From: Hydrogenovibrio sp. 3SP14C1
Lineage (GTDB): Bacteria; Pseudomonadota; Gammaproteobacteria; Thiomicrospirales; Thiomicrospiraceae
Direction of reading: 5' to 3'
Length of the DNA stretch: 64,000 bases
Assembly: GCF_029625905.1 (NCBI RefSeq)
Contig: NZ_JARTLM010000002.1
Span: forward strand, 186,001 to 250,000
This document shows, piece after piece, positions 46,208 to 55,093 of this stretch; the first letter of the stretch is position 1; each line of letters begins with the position of its first letter. The position numbers and the translations under genes are program-made. The notes below the pieces were generated by a model. That model did no database searches and was not told the origin of the DNA. It worked only from the letters and a program-made list of their open reading frames with translations.

Positions 46208-47932
46208 ATGTTGAACTCTAAAAAACAATTCAAACTTTTTTGTTTACGCTCTACTATTTTGGTCCCTTTAGTTTTGTTGATAGGGTGTAGCGGTGGAGAG
46301 GAAACGGTTAAAAGAGAGCCACTGGCACCACCTGTTTCTGAAAAATTCAAAATCAATAGTCATTTGGAGCCTAAACCTGCGATAAAAGATGTTGTTGAAA
46401 GTCCTTCTGACATTCCTGATTTGGTGACTGTGGATGCAATTAATGTGAATCCTTCTAAGCAAACAGTCGAGAAGCTTTATAGCATTTCTGCCATTGAAGT
46501 CCCTGTCGCCGATTTACTATTTAATCTGGCAAAGGATGCTGGTAAACAACTAGATTTATCGGCGGATGTTCAAGGTTTGGTGACCATTAATGCGATTAAC
46601 CAACCATTGGAAAGCATTATGGAGCGTGTGGTTGATCAAGTTGGCGGCACTTATGAGATTACTTACGGTACCATTCGTATTAAGTTGGATAAGCCATATT
46701 GGAAAAGTTACGAAATTGATTATGTTAATGTAATTAAAAACATTAAAGACCTGACGGTCATGAAAATGTCGGTTGGTAATGTATCAAGAAATAACAGAAA
46801 CAACTCAAATAATACCAACCAAGCAAGTGAGTTCACTTTAGAATCTTCCGCGATTCATGATTTTTGGGATGCTTTGCAGACCAATATTGCATCTATGGCA
46901 AGACTTGATCCTCAAGCCGTTGATAAAGAAGCAAAACAAACGACTCCAGCGGTAACCAATGACGCACGTGCGCAATTGTCATCGGCATCTCAGGCACGAA
47001 AACAGTTTCAAAATGTTGTTGTGAATAGAGAAGCCGGTATGCTGAGTGTTTATACCACCGCTAAAAAGCATCAACAAGTTAAAAATTACTTAGATGCCAG
47101 TTTAAATCGAACCAATAAACAAGTTTTGATTGAAGCGACAGTTGTAGAAGTTGAGCTAAGTGATCAATATCAAGCAGGTGTTGATTGGAGTGCGATCACT
47201 TCAAACTCAGGGGGATCTTCAGATATCTCACAAAGCTTACTCGGTACTAACTTATCTAAGAATCCAAATTTTTCAATTAATCTTTCCAGTATTGGCACTT
47301 GGAACTTTAATTTGGGTATCAAGATGCTTCAACAGTTTGGTGATGCAAAAGTTCTTTCCAGTCCGAAAATTATGGCAATGAATAATCAAGCTGCGTTATT
47401 AAAAGTCGTTAATAACGAGGTCTATTTTACGGTTGAAGTAAATCGTGAATCAGCGACTGCTGCCAGTGCGGGGGTGACGACTTATGAAACTACCGTACAT
47501 ACCGTTCCAGTCGGATTTATGATGCATGTTACCCCCTTTATTAGCGAAGATGAAATCTCATTAAATATTCGCCCAACTTTGTCTCGAATTGTAGCGTATG
47601 TTAATGACCCGAACCCTGATTTGGCGCGTGAGAATATTGAAAGTAAGGTTCCAGTTATTCAAGAAAGAGAAATGGATTCAGTTTTACGATTAAGAAACCG
47701 CCAGACAGCCATTATTGGTGGTTTAATCCAGGATACGCATGATAACCAACGTCAAGGTGTGCCGGGGTTAAGTGACTTGCCTTGGATTGGGGATTTGTTT
47801 TCTTATCGAGACGATACGGTTAAAAAATCTGAACTCATTATTTTTATTCGCCCCGTTATCATCACCAATCCTGATGTAGATTATGGGGATCTTCAAGCGT
47901 TTAAACCTCTTATGAAAACAAAGACGAATTAA
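46208..47932 (+). CDS. mshL: MSHA-type secretin lipoprotein
   Basis: A 574-residue outer-membrane secretin. It has a lipoprotein signal with lipobox LLIGC (Cys near residue 27), an N-domain from about residue 95 (EVPVADLLFNLAKDAGKQLDLSADVQG) and an Asn-rich linker near 195. The C-terminal secretin core has VPVIQEREMDSVLRLRNRQT, the GGLI motif, and VPGLSDLPWIGDLF near residue 525. It forms the pilus exit pore. No gap from mshM; mshN begins immediately after its stop. Confidence 0.9.
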   Translation: MLNSKKQFKLFCLRSTILVPLVLLIGCSGGEETVKREPLAPPVSEKFKINSHLEPKPAIKDVVESPSDIPDLVTVDAINVNPSKQTVEKLYSISAIEVPVADLLFNLAKDAGKQLDLSADVQGLVTINAINQPLESIMERVVDQVGGTYEITYGTIRIKLDKPYWKSYEIDYVNVIKNIKDLTVMKMSVGNVSRNNRNNSNNTNQASEFTLESSAIHDFWDALQTNIASMARLDPQAVDKEAKQTTPAVTNDARAQLSSASQARKQFQNVVVNREAGMLSVYTTAKKHQQVKNYLDASLNRTNKQVLIEATVVEVELSDQYQAGVDWSAITSNSGGSSDISQSLLGTNLSKNPNFSINLSSIGTWNFNLGIKMLQQFGDAKVLSSPKIMAMNNQAALLKVVNNEVYFTVEVNRESATAASAGVTTYETTVHTVPVGFMMHVTPFISEDEISLNIRPTLSRIVAYVNDPNPDLARENIESKVPVIQEREMDSVLRLRNRQTAIIGGLIQDTHDNQRQGVPGLSDLPWIGDLFSYRDDTVKKSELIIFIRPVIITNPDVDYGDLQAFKPLMKTKTN

Positions 47933-49420
47933 ATGAGTGTATTGTTAGAAGCCTTAAAAAAAGCGGCTGAAGAGAAGCACAGAAAAGGGCTTGGTAATGA
48001 AGACTCATTACCTGAAGAATATCGAGTTGCACCAACTCGAAAAGAGGCAATAGAAACATCGCATGATTTTGAATTTAACCCCAGAATAAACAACGAAAAA
48101 GAGGCCGAAAAGCCATCGCTTAATATCGATGCAGAGAGTGCTCCCTCAAACACGCATCCTAAAAATAAACCTTTAGACTTGGAAACCGCACTTGCGCTTG
48201 AAGAAACACCTCAATCAGACGCTTCGGTTTTAGGCAGGCAATCAGAGCAAGAAGAATTTTTGACGTCTGATACGCCTTCACACATTGATCAGTCAGTAGA
48301 TAATGAGTGGAGTCTTAATAAGATTCCAGGGTACCAAGACATCGAAAATGACTCACAAAAAGAACCAAAATCTGCTGAAAATTTCATGAAGACAATCCAG
48401 TTTAAACAAGAAGGTGGGCTTAACTACGCCAAGATTGTTTTATCGATGTTGATGTTAATAGTCTTGTTTTTAGGGTTCGGTTACTACGGGGTATCTTATT
48501 TTCAAGACCAGTCTCAAAAAATGGCACAAGAGCTGCAACAATACCAAAGAGTCAAAGAGCCTATAAGAAAGCAAGACTTTGATTCCGTGGTTGATAATAA
48601 GTCTATAGCGACTGATAAAAACTTGACAGCATCTAATAATAACGTTGCCGAATCAGATGAAGTCACGAATATCTCGACCCCAAAGAACACTTCGTCGACA
48701 GTTTCTTCGTTACCGTCCAAACAGGCTTTATCCAGAGAAAAAAACTTAGCTGCTGTTGAAAAACAAAAAAAAGTGGACTTACAGTCGCACTCTATGCCAA
48801 ATAAACAGTTGAAAATAGTGAGTTCAACTAAGGTGTCTGATGAAATGTTAGGGTATGAAGCCTACCAAAAAAATGATTATCGACAAGCTAAAATCCACTA
48901 TTTAGACGCTCTGCAAAAAAATCCTAAAAATCTCACCGCGCTGTTTGGGCTTGGAGCAACATCTGCTAAACAAGGTGAAGTTCATGCGGCATTGAATTTT
49001 TACCGTCAAGCATTGAATGTCTCACCTTATAACAAACAAGCAGAAACGGCGGTTGCTATTTTAGAGGCATCTTTGGCTCAACCAGGGCAGTCTGATAAGC
49101 GTTTAAGGTTTATGATTAATCAAACGCCCAGCAACGCGAAATTACAGGCAGCGCTAGGCCATCAATACGCGAAACGAAAGGATTGGGTCAAAGCGCAAAA
49201 GCAATACTTCAAAGCGTACCAGCTCAAGCCCGAAAATGCAGATTATGCACTTAATCTGGCGATCAGCTTAGATCAAATGGGACAATATTCATTGGCAAAA
49301 AAATATTATCAACAGGCGCTTGTTCATTTTCCAGAAACGGGCAATACGACAAGCATCAGCAAGATTAAAAAACGTTTATTAACTCTGCAACAATATTTAG
49401 AGCAGGGAGGTGATCAGTGA
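47933..49420 (+). CDS. mshN: Bitopic TPR protein of the MSHA-type system (MshN position)
   Basis: A 495-residue protein with a cytoplasmic charged part (SVLLEALKKAAEEKHRKG at the start, a motif shared by MshN and type II secretion proteins), one membrane segment near residues 164-188, a Ser/Asn-rich periplasmic linker, and TPR repeats from about residue 300 (AYQKNDYRQAKIHYLDALQKNPKN; ALNFYRQALNVSPYN). The function is presumed scaffolding at the assembly platform. The end overlaps mshE by 4 bp. Confidence 0.8.
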   Translation: MSVLLEALKKAAEEKHRKGLGNEDSLPEEYRVAPTRKEAIETSHDFEFNPRINNEKEAEKPSLNIDAESAPSNTHPKNKPLDLETALALEETPQSDASVLGRQSEQEEFLTSDTPSHIDQSVDNEWSLNKIPGYQDIENDSQKEPKSAENFMKTIQFKQEGGLNYAKIVLSMLMLIVLFLGFGYYGVSYFQDQSQKMAQELQQYQRVKEPIRKQDFDSVVDNKSIATDKNLTASNNNVAESDEVTNISTPKNTSSTVSSLPSKQALSREKNLAAVEKQKKVDLQSHSMPNKQLKIVSSTKVSDEMLGYEAYQKNDYRQAKIHYLDALQKNPKNLTALFGLGATSAKQGEVHAALNFYRQALNVSPYNKQAETAVAILEASLAQPGQSDKRLRFMINQTPSNAKLQAALGHQYAKRKDWVKAQKQYFKAYQLKPENADYALNLAISLDQMGQYSLAKKYYQQALVHFPETGNTTSISKIKKRLLTLQQYLEQGGDQ

Positions 49421-51099
49421 AGAGTGAAGATCGCTTAGGAGAACATCTCGTTCAAAAAGGATTAATTTCTCCAGATCAGCTTCGTATTGCGCTGACAGAA
49501 CAAAAAATTACCGGTAAAAAACTTGGAGAGGTCTTAATTACGTTGGATTTTCTGACGGAAGAGATCTCGCGAAAAGTGGTTGGGAATGCCGTCGGGTATT
49601 CCTCTATGTCATTGAAAGGCGTTGTCCCTGATTCGAATGCACTTAGACTCATTTCAGAGTCTTTTGCCAGAGCCAATTTGGTTATGCCAATCAGCTTTAA
49701 TGACGAGCTTTTAAAAGTTGGGATGGCTAGTCCCGATGATATTTTGTTGTTGGATAAAATAAAACGTCACATCAAGCAAGATGTTCGTCTTGAACCTGTG
49801 CTGGTGGTTGAAAATGAAATTCAATATTCAATTGACCATTTCTATGGCTATGAATTATCGATCGATGGCATTTTACGAGAGCTTGAAACTGGACAGTCGA
49901 ATGATTATGTCTTAACTGGACAGCATGAGTACTCTCAACCAATGGTTCGTTTGGTCGACAATATTTTGACAGATGCGGTTAAAAAAGGCGCTTCTGATGT
50001 GCATTTTGAACCCGAAGAATACTATCTTCGAATTCGTTATCGTATTGATGGTGTGTTACAAACGGTTCGTTTATTGCATAAAACTTTTTGGTCCGGTCTT
50101 GTGGTTCGTCTAAAGGTTTTGTCAGATTTAGATTTGACCGACCAGAGGATGCCGCAAGATGGCCGAATGGAACTGATTGTGCATGGCCGCCAAATCGACT
50201 TTCGTGTCTCATCTTTCCCTAGTTCACATGGTGAAAACTTTGTGCTTCGTATTTTGGATCGAGAAAAGGGGATTGTCCCTCTTGATGAATTAGGGCTCGA
50301 TCCAAAAAGTTATCGAGAGCTTAAACTCATGATGTCACGCCCGACAGGGGTTGTTCTGGTGACGGGGCCTACAGGGTCAGGGAAGACCACCACGCTCTAT
50401 TCTTTATTAAATGAAATCAATCAAGAAGGGGTTAATATTATGACCCTTGAAGATCCTGTCGAATATCCCATGAAAATGATTCGTCAAACCGCCATTAATG
50501 AAGAAATAGGCATGACGTTCGCTGCCGGGATTCGTTCTTTAATGCGACAGGATCCAGATATTGTCTTGATTGGTGAAATCCGAGACGGTGAAACTGCGGA
50601 AATGGCGCTTAGAGCAGCAATGACGGGGCATCAAGTTTTTACGACATTGCATACTAATTCCGCCATTGGTGCCATTCCTCGGTTATTAGATATCGGTATT
50701 TCACGTTCGATTTTGGCAGGAAATGTGATTGGAATTCTGGCTCAACGTTTAGCAAGACGGTTATGTCCCCACTGTAAAGAACCTTATGAACCTGATGGCT
50801 TTGAAAAGAAAATTGTCGGTTTTTCAGAAGGTGAACCTGCCAGGCTTTATCGAGCAACTGGGTGTCCTGCCTGCAACGATATTGGATATAAAGGTCGTTT
50901 GGCGGTATTGGAAATTTTACGTTTTTCGAAGGAAATGGATTATTTGTTGTTAGAAGGGGCTTCGCAGCACGATATTTTAGAGAAAGCGGTTGAGCAAGGG
51001 TTTACGGATTTGTTGCAAAATGCCTTGAGCGGGGTTCGTTCAGGCGATACCACCTTAGATGAAATCAGTCGCATTGTTGACCTGACAGAGCTGGTCTAG
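49417..51099 (+). CDS. mshE: Pilus-assembly ATPase with MshEN-type c-di-GMP domain
   Basis: A 560-residue GspE/PilB-type hexameric motor. The N-terminal domain (RLGEHLVQKGLISPDQLRIAL, then KLGEVLITLDFLTEE) fits the MshEN fold that binds cyclic-di-GMP. Then come Walker A GPTGSGKTT near residue 316, the Asp box, Walker B IVLIGEIRDGETA near 380 and the zinc tetracysteine CPHC / CPAC near 450 and 484. It energises pilus extension. GTG start overlapping mshN, with a near-perfect GGAGGTGATC Shine-Dalgarno sequence. Confidence 0.93.
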   Translation: MKSEDRLGEHLVQKGLISPDQLRIALTEQKITGKKLGEVLITLDFLTEEISRKVVGNAVGYSSMSLKGVVPDSNALRLISESFARANLVMPISFNDELLKVGMASPDDILLLDKIKRHIKQDVRLEPVLVVENEIQYSIDHFYGYELSIDGILRELETGQSNDYVLTGQHEYSQPMVRLVDNILTDAVKKGASDVHFEPEEYYLRIRYRIDGVLQTVRLLHKTFWSGLVVRLKVLSDLDLTDQRMPQDGRMELIVHGRQIDFRVSSFPSSHGENFVLRILDREKGIVPLDELGLDPKSYRELKLMMSRPTGVVLVTGPTGSGKTTTLYSLLNEINQEGVNIMTLEDPVEYPMKMIRQTAINEEIGMTFAAGIRSLMRQDPDIVLIGEIRDGETAEMALRAAMTGHQVFTTLHTNSAIGAIPRLLDIGISRSILAGNVIGILAQRLARRLCPHCKEPYEPDGFEKKIVGFSEGEPARLYRATGCPACNDIGYKGRLAVLEILRFSKEMDYLLLEGASQHDILEKAVEQGFTDLLQNALSGVRSGDTTLDEISRIVDLTELV

Positions 51100-51119
51100 A
51101 GTTAAGGTGAGAGGCATAC

Positions 51120-52328
51120 GTGAATAACTATCGATATCGGGGCATTACCCAGTCGGGTAAAAGGGTTCAAGGAGAAATACAAGCTTCTAACGAGCAAGAT
51201 CTTGAACAGCGTTTACGCTCTATCAATATTGATTTGTTGTCTTTTAAGATGAAATCCTCACAAGGGTTTGGAAGATTGAAGCGGAGCAAGGTTACACGAA
51301 GAGATATTATCGTGATTACTGGTCAGCTTCGCCAGCTTCTAAAAGCGGGGGTGCCATTGATGGATATTTTAGATGACTTGCGTCGGACTTATGAAAATGA
51401 TGCTGTGTGTGAAATCTTGTCATCTATTTATAAGTTCATGGAAGGTGGTGAGAGCTTTTCTTTGGCTCTAAAAAATTACGAAGCCGTTTTTGGAAAAGTC
51501 TATATCTCGTTAGTGGCAGTGGGCGAAAAAACAGGTCAATTAGATCGGGTGTTGGAAAATTTGGAACAGACCATGAAATGGGAAGAGTCGTTAGCGTCCA
51601 AAGCGAAGAAAGTCATGATTTATCCTGCCATTGTCGCCAGTGTTGTGATGGCGGTGGTAGTGCTGTTAATGGTTTTTGTCGTCCCTGAGTTACTTTCGTT
51701 TATTAATGAAATGGATGGCACCTTAGGGTTTGCAACGGTTTCTTTGATCGCGACGTCACATTTTATTAGAGAGTATATCGTCGTGATGGGCATATTATTG
51801 TTGGCTTCTGTTTATCTTTTAAAGTGGTGGTTAAAAAAGTCGCATGCGTTCCGTGTGAAGTTTGATCATTTTATTTTCAAAATTTATGTGTTTGGCCCCA
51901 TTTTATTGAAATTGAAGATCGCTCGTTTTGCCAGTACTTTGTCAATTATGTATGGCGCAGGGGTTAATTTTAATGACAGTTTAAAATTGGCTTCAATGGT
52001 AACGGGGAATGCTTATTTAGAAGAGCGGATTTCAGAAGCTCGACATTTGATTGAGGAAGGTGAAACAATTTATAAAGCGTTTGATTTGTCTGGTCTGTTA
52101 CCTCCTTTGGCGGTCAGAATGGTCAAAGTTGGCGAACAAAGCGGAAATATGGATGAAGCACTTCACAACGTCAGTGAATATTACGATACGGAAGCTAAAG
52201 ATTTGATTGAAAAAATTGAACCCGCTATCGAACCTATTTTAACGGTAGCAATGGCGTTAATGGTTGGCTGGGTCATGATGGCTGTGCTTGGACCTGTTTA
52301 CGAAACGATTTCGCAGGTGTCTCAGTGA
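51120..52328 (+). CDS. mshG: MSHA-type inner-membrane platform protein (GspF/PilC family)
   Basis: A 402-residue GspF-family protein with two T2SSF domains (FTGQLRQLLKAGVPLMDIL near residue 60 and FASTLSIMYGAGVNFNDSL near residue 280) and three hydrophobic segments near 170-195, 220-240 and 370-395. It is the platform on which the ATPase acts. The start is a GTG at 51120 with AAGGTGAGAGG upstream. Its stop overlaps the next gene by 4 bp. Confidence 0.92.
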   Translation: MNNYRYRGITQSGKRVQGEIQASNEQDLEQRLRSINIDLLSFKMKSSQGFGRLKRSKVTRRDIIVITGQLRQLLKAGVPLMDILDDLRRTYENDAVCEILSSIYKFMEGGESFSLALKNYEAVFGKVYISLVAVGEKTGQLDRVLENLEQTMKWEESLASKAKKVMIYPAIVASVVMAVVVLLMVFVVPELLSFINEMDGTLGFATVSLIATSHFIREYIVVMGILLLASVYLLKWWLKKSHAFRVKFDHFIFKIYVFGPILLKLKIARFASTLSIMYGAGVNFNDSLKLASMVTGNAYLEERISEARHLIEEGETIYKAFDLSGLLPPLAVRMVKVGEQSGNMDEALHNVSEYYDTEAKDLIEKIEPAIEPILTVAMALMVGWVMMAVLGPVYETISQVSQ

Positions 52329-53911
52329 ACTATATTTTGTATGTGAAAGAAAAAGAAATTACCGTAATTGAGCAACAGACGTTTTGTAAGCTTGATCACG
52401 AGGTGTTGACGCTTGACTGGTCTGATGACTCAGCGGAAAAGTTTTTAAAAAGTCTTTCTAAATACAGTACGGTCACCGTGGTGTTGGATTTTATTGATGA
52501 AAATCTGCATTACGAATGGGTGCCCAAATTACTGCCATGGGAAAAGCCAGTCATGGTCGACCGTTTAACGGCCAAAGCGAAATCAGAAGGCAGCTTATTC
52601 GTTCATGCTAAATGGTTGCCTGTTTTTCGCACCAACGCTTCAGGGCGGGAGGAACAACAACTTTTAATTGCCAGTGTGTTGCGTTCTCCGGAAGTTGAGC
52701 GTTTGTTTGGCTTGTTCGAAACATTGAATGTGACTTTAATTGGTGTCTATTCTTATGCCTTTTTGATGGGCGACTTTTTCTTTGCTAAGGTCGCTCCACG
52801 TCTTCACATCAGTCGAAAACAACTTGCTCACCCGTTCTTGCTGGTTATAAGAGAAAGTCACTGTCATTTTCGCCAGATCTTTTTCCATCATGGGGTGTTA
52901 AAAATCAGTCGTCACATTGATTTGGAAGACGTCTCAGATGATGAAGCATTAATTGCATCTGCTTTAATTCATGAAACTAAAATTACGGTTAAGTATTTAT
53001 ACAATCAAAAGATATTACCCATTAATGCGGAAGTCGGGTTTGTCTACTTAGCGGTTGAACGTGATAATGAAAACCGTGTTGTTGAGTTGTTCAAACAGAC
53101 AATTCCCTTTTCTAACTGGCAAAGTGACAACTGGTTTGCTAAAGCGGGCAATTTGAATGAACTCCTACATTTACAAGAGCATTGTCGCAATCAGGGTGCG
53201 ATGAATGTATTAATGACCTTTTTGTTTAAGGTCAGGCCTGGTAGTTTTTATCATGTCCCTTATGCTGTACGCATTAAACGGTTCTTGGTGCTTCGTAAAG
53301 GTATGTACGTTATATGGATAACAGTGGCTTTGTTGGGGAGTTATGGTTTTATACAGCAGGGCATAGATAATTATCTGCTATCTGAAAAAACACAATGGAT
53401 TGAAACCCAAAGTCACCAGCTACAATTAGAAAAAAGTCAGTTACAGCGCTCGATTGATTTGAAATATAATGCTGAAGATATCAAAGCCATTGTGGAGTTT
53501 TCGGAGGCTTTGTTGCATAAGCCATCTGCGATGATTGTTGAAGCTGATTTGGAATTTCTAAGTCAAGTTCTGCAACAGCATTCTCATATTTTGATGACTG
53601 ACTTGAAGTGGCGAGTTAATCAGCAGTTTGATAGTGATACGCTTTTAGTATCCTTGTCAGGACAAGTAATCCCATTTAATAAAACCTATGAACAACCCGT
53701 TAAATGGGTAGATGATTTTGTTTCGAGCTTAGCGAAGTCACCCAAAGTACAATTCATTGACTTGATTCAAGAGCCGTTGGATCGACGAACTCAGAAATCT
53801 TTGCAGGTTGATGGCAAGTCAAACAATGACGATCAGGCGCTCCCCTTTGCAATTCGGTTTAATATTCAAAATTCTAGAAAGAATCCAGCTTCCTTAAAGG
53901 GAGAACCATGA
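52325..53911 (+). CDS. PilM/GspL-like bitopic protein (MshI position)
   Basis: A 528-residue protein. Residues 1 to about 310 look like a divergent actin-like PilM/GspL cytoplasmic domain. One membrane segment lies at about 333-352 (KGMYVIWITVALLGSYGFI), then a periplasmic coiled coil and a ferredoxin-like domain. The plan matches MshI or a PilM-PilN fusion, but sequence identity to MshI is not evident by eye. It is coupled to mshG and to the next gene by 4-bp overlaps. It carries a repeat copy encoding R-P-G-S-F at the end of the cytoplasmic domain. Confidence 0.7.
   Translation: MNYILYVKEKEITVIEQQTFCKLDHEVLTLDWSDDSAEKFLKSLSKYSTVTVVLDFIDENLHYEWVPKLLPWEKPVMVDRLTAKAKSEGSLFVHAKWLPVFRTNASGREEQQLLIASVLRSPEVERLFGLFETLNVTLIGVYSYAFLMGDFFFAKVAPRLHISRKQLAHPFLLVIRESHCHFRQIFFHHGVLKISRHIDLEDVSDDEALIASALIHETKITVKYLYNQKILPINAEVGFVYLAVERDNENRVVELFKQTIPFSNWQSDNWFAKAGNLNELLHLQEHCRNQGAMNVLMTFLFKVRPGSFYHVPYAVRIKRFLVLRKGMYVIWITVALLGSYGFIQQGIDNYLLSEKTQWIETQSHQLQLEKSQLQRSIDLKYNAEDIKAIVEFSEALLHKPSAMIVEADLEFLSQVLQQHSHILMTDLKWRVNQQFDSDTLLVSLSGQVIPFNKTYEQPVKWVDDFVSSLAKSPKVQFIDLIQEPLDRRTQKSLQVDGKSNNDDQALPFAIRFNIQNSRKNPASLKGEP
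53232..53241 (+). repeat. CAGGCCTGG-N3-T repeat, copy 13
   Basis: TCAGGCCTGG, TAG and five T, inside the MshI-like gene in its sense direction. Confidence 0.75.
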
Positions 53912-54546
53912 TGAATTCCCGTATTTTTTTTGTGAAACGGTATCTTGTTGTCGCGTTAGTGGCTTTAGGTGTGACACTATTGGTTTTTCTGGGTGGTAAT
54001 TATGGGCTTTTTTTGCATAAACAACAATTAAAAGCATCGATTGATACTCATAAACAACAGCTTGAATCGGTTACACGTCAAGTACAGTTTTTGAGAGATC
54101 AAGTACAGCTTTCACAGATTTATGGCAAGAAATATACTGCGTTGACAAGTTTTGGTGCCATTTACAATTATGGCCGTGTTCTCTGGACAGATGAATTACT
54201 TAAAATTCAAAAAAAGTTAGCGCTTAAACCTTTTGTTATTCAGTTCGAACCAAGGCAAACATTATTGCAAAAGCAATTGGATTCGGTTCCTGTAGGGAAA
54301 GATATCTTTTATTTTACGCGCTTAAATCTGACCATCGGCATGCATTCAGATTTAGATCTTCTCAGGATATTTGACGAAATTACGGAAAATATTACGCCAT
54401 TATATTTTATTGAGGGCTGCCATTTAATTGCTCGTCCAAGCTATGTAAAGTCTCCAAAATTTCGAGAGGATACTGCCGGCATTCGGGCTCAGTGCTCGCT
54501 GATTTTACTGGAAGCTGAACCAAACGCGTTCAAAAAGGGCTTATAG
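53908..54546 (+). CDS. PilO/MshJ-like bitopic protein
   Basis: A 212-residue protein with one membrane segment at about residues 11-33, a coiled coil (ASIDTHKQQLESVTRQVQFL) and a periplasmic domain, the plan of PilO/GspM/MshJ alignment proteins. AAAGGGAGAACC lies before tandem ATGs at 53908 and 53911; the first overlaps the previous stop. Identification rests on topology and position in the operon. Confidence 0.7.
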   Translation: MMNSRIFFVKRYLVVALVALGVTLLVFLGGNYGLFLHKQQLKASIDTHKQQLESVTRQVQFLRDQVQLSQIYGKKYTALTSFGAIYNYGRVLWTDELLKIQKKLALKPFVIQFEPRQTLLQKQLDSVPVGKDIFYFTRLNLTIGMHSDLDLLRIFDEITENITPLYFIEGCHLIARPSYVKSPKFREDTAGIRAQCSLILLEAEPNAFKKGL

Positions 54547-55038
54547 ATGAAAAGATTACAGTGTATTTTTTTTATCGTATTGTGGGGTTTGAGTTATGGG
54601 AGTTCTGCCGCAGAGTTGAATCGGTTGTTTTTAACACCAGAGCAGCGCCTCTCAGTTGATTCCGAAAGGCAGGATTTTTTAAAGAAAACAACGGGTTCTG
54701 TTTTAAAAACGGAACAAACCAGTGGTAATAAAGCAATTTCAGCACGCGTTAATAAGCCGAATTCACTGCAGAAGCCTTTAAGCGTCTCGGCTATTATTAT
54801 AACGCCGGATGGAACGCAGTATATTCGGTTGAACAATGATTACCGTAAGCTTCAGTCCACCCAGAAGAACCTAAAAATAGAGCAACTTCCTTTTGAAACA
54901 CAATTTAAGGTTGATGAGAGACAAATTGTGATTCCGGTTGGGAATACCTATTTGCCCGATTCTAAAAAAATTATTAAAAACTATCAGTATAATCTGCGCA
55001 ATAAAGCGGGAGAAACTTCCCCAAAAACCGAAAAGTGA
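54547..55038 (+). CDS. MshK/PilP-like periplasmic protein
   Basis: A 163-residue protein with a signal peptide (hydrophobic to about residue 21, SSAA-E) and the MshK-like start LNRLFLTPEQRLSVDSERQDFL. A small beta-rich part (SVSAIIITPDGTQYIRLNND) recalls the PilP/GspC homology domain that contacts the secretin. It starts directly after the previous stop and is the last gene of the pilus operon. No pilin genes follow. Confidence 0.65.
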   Translation: MKRLQCIFFIVLWGLSYGSSAAELNRLFLTPEQRLSVDSERQDFLKKTTGSVLKTEQTSGNKAISARVNKPNSLQKPLSVSAIIITPDGTQYIRLNNDYRKLQSTQKNLKIEQLPFETQFKVDERQIVIPVGNTYLPDSKKIIKNYQYNLRNKAGETSPKTEK

Positions 55039-55093
55039 TTTATTCATTGGCGTTTTTTAAAATGCAGGCATAACAGTTAAAGGCAAACAATTA

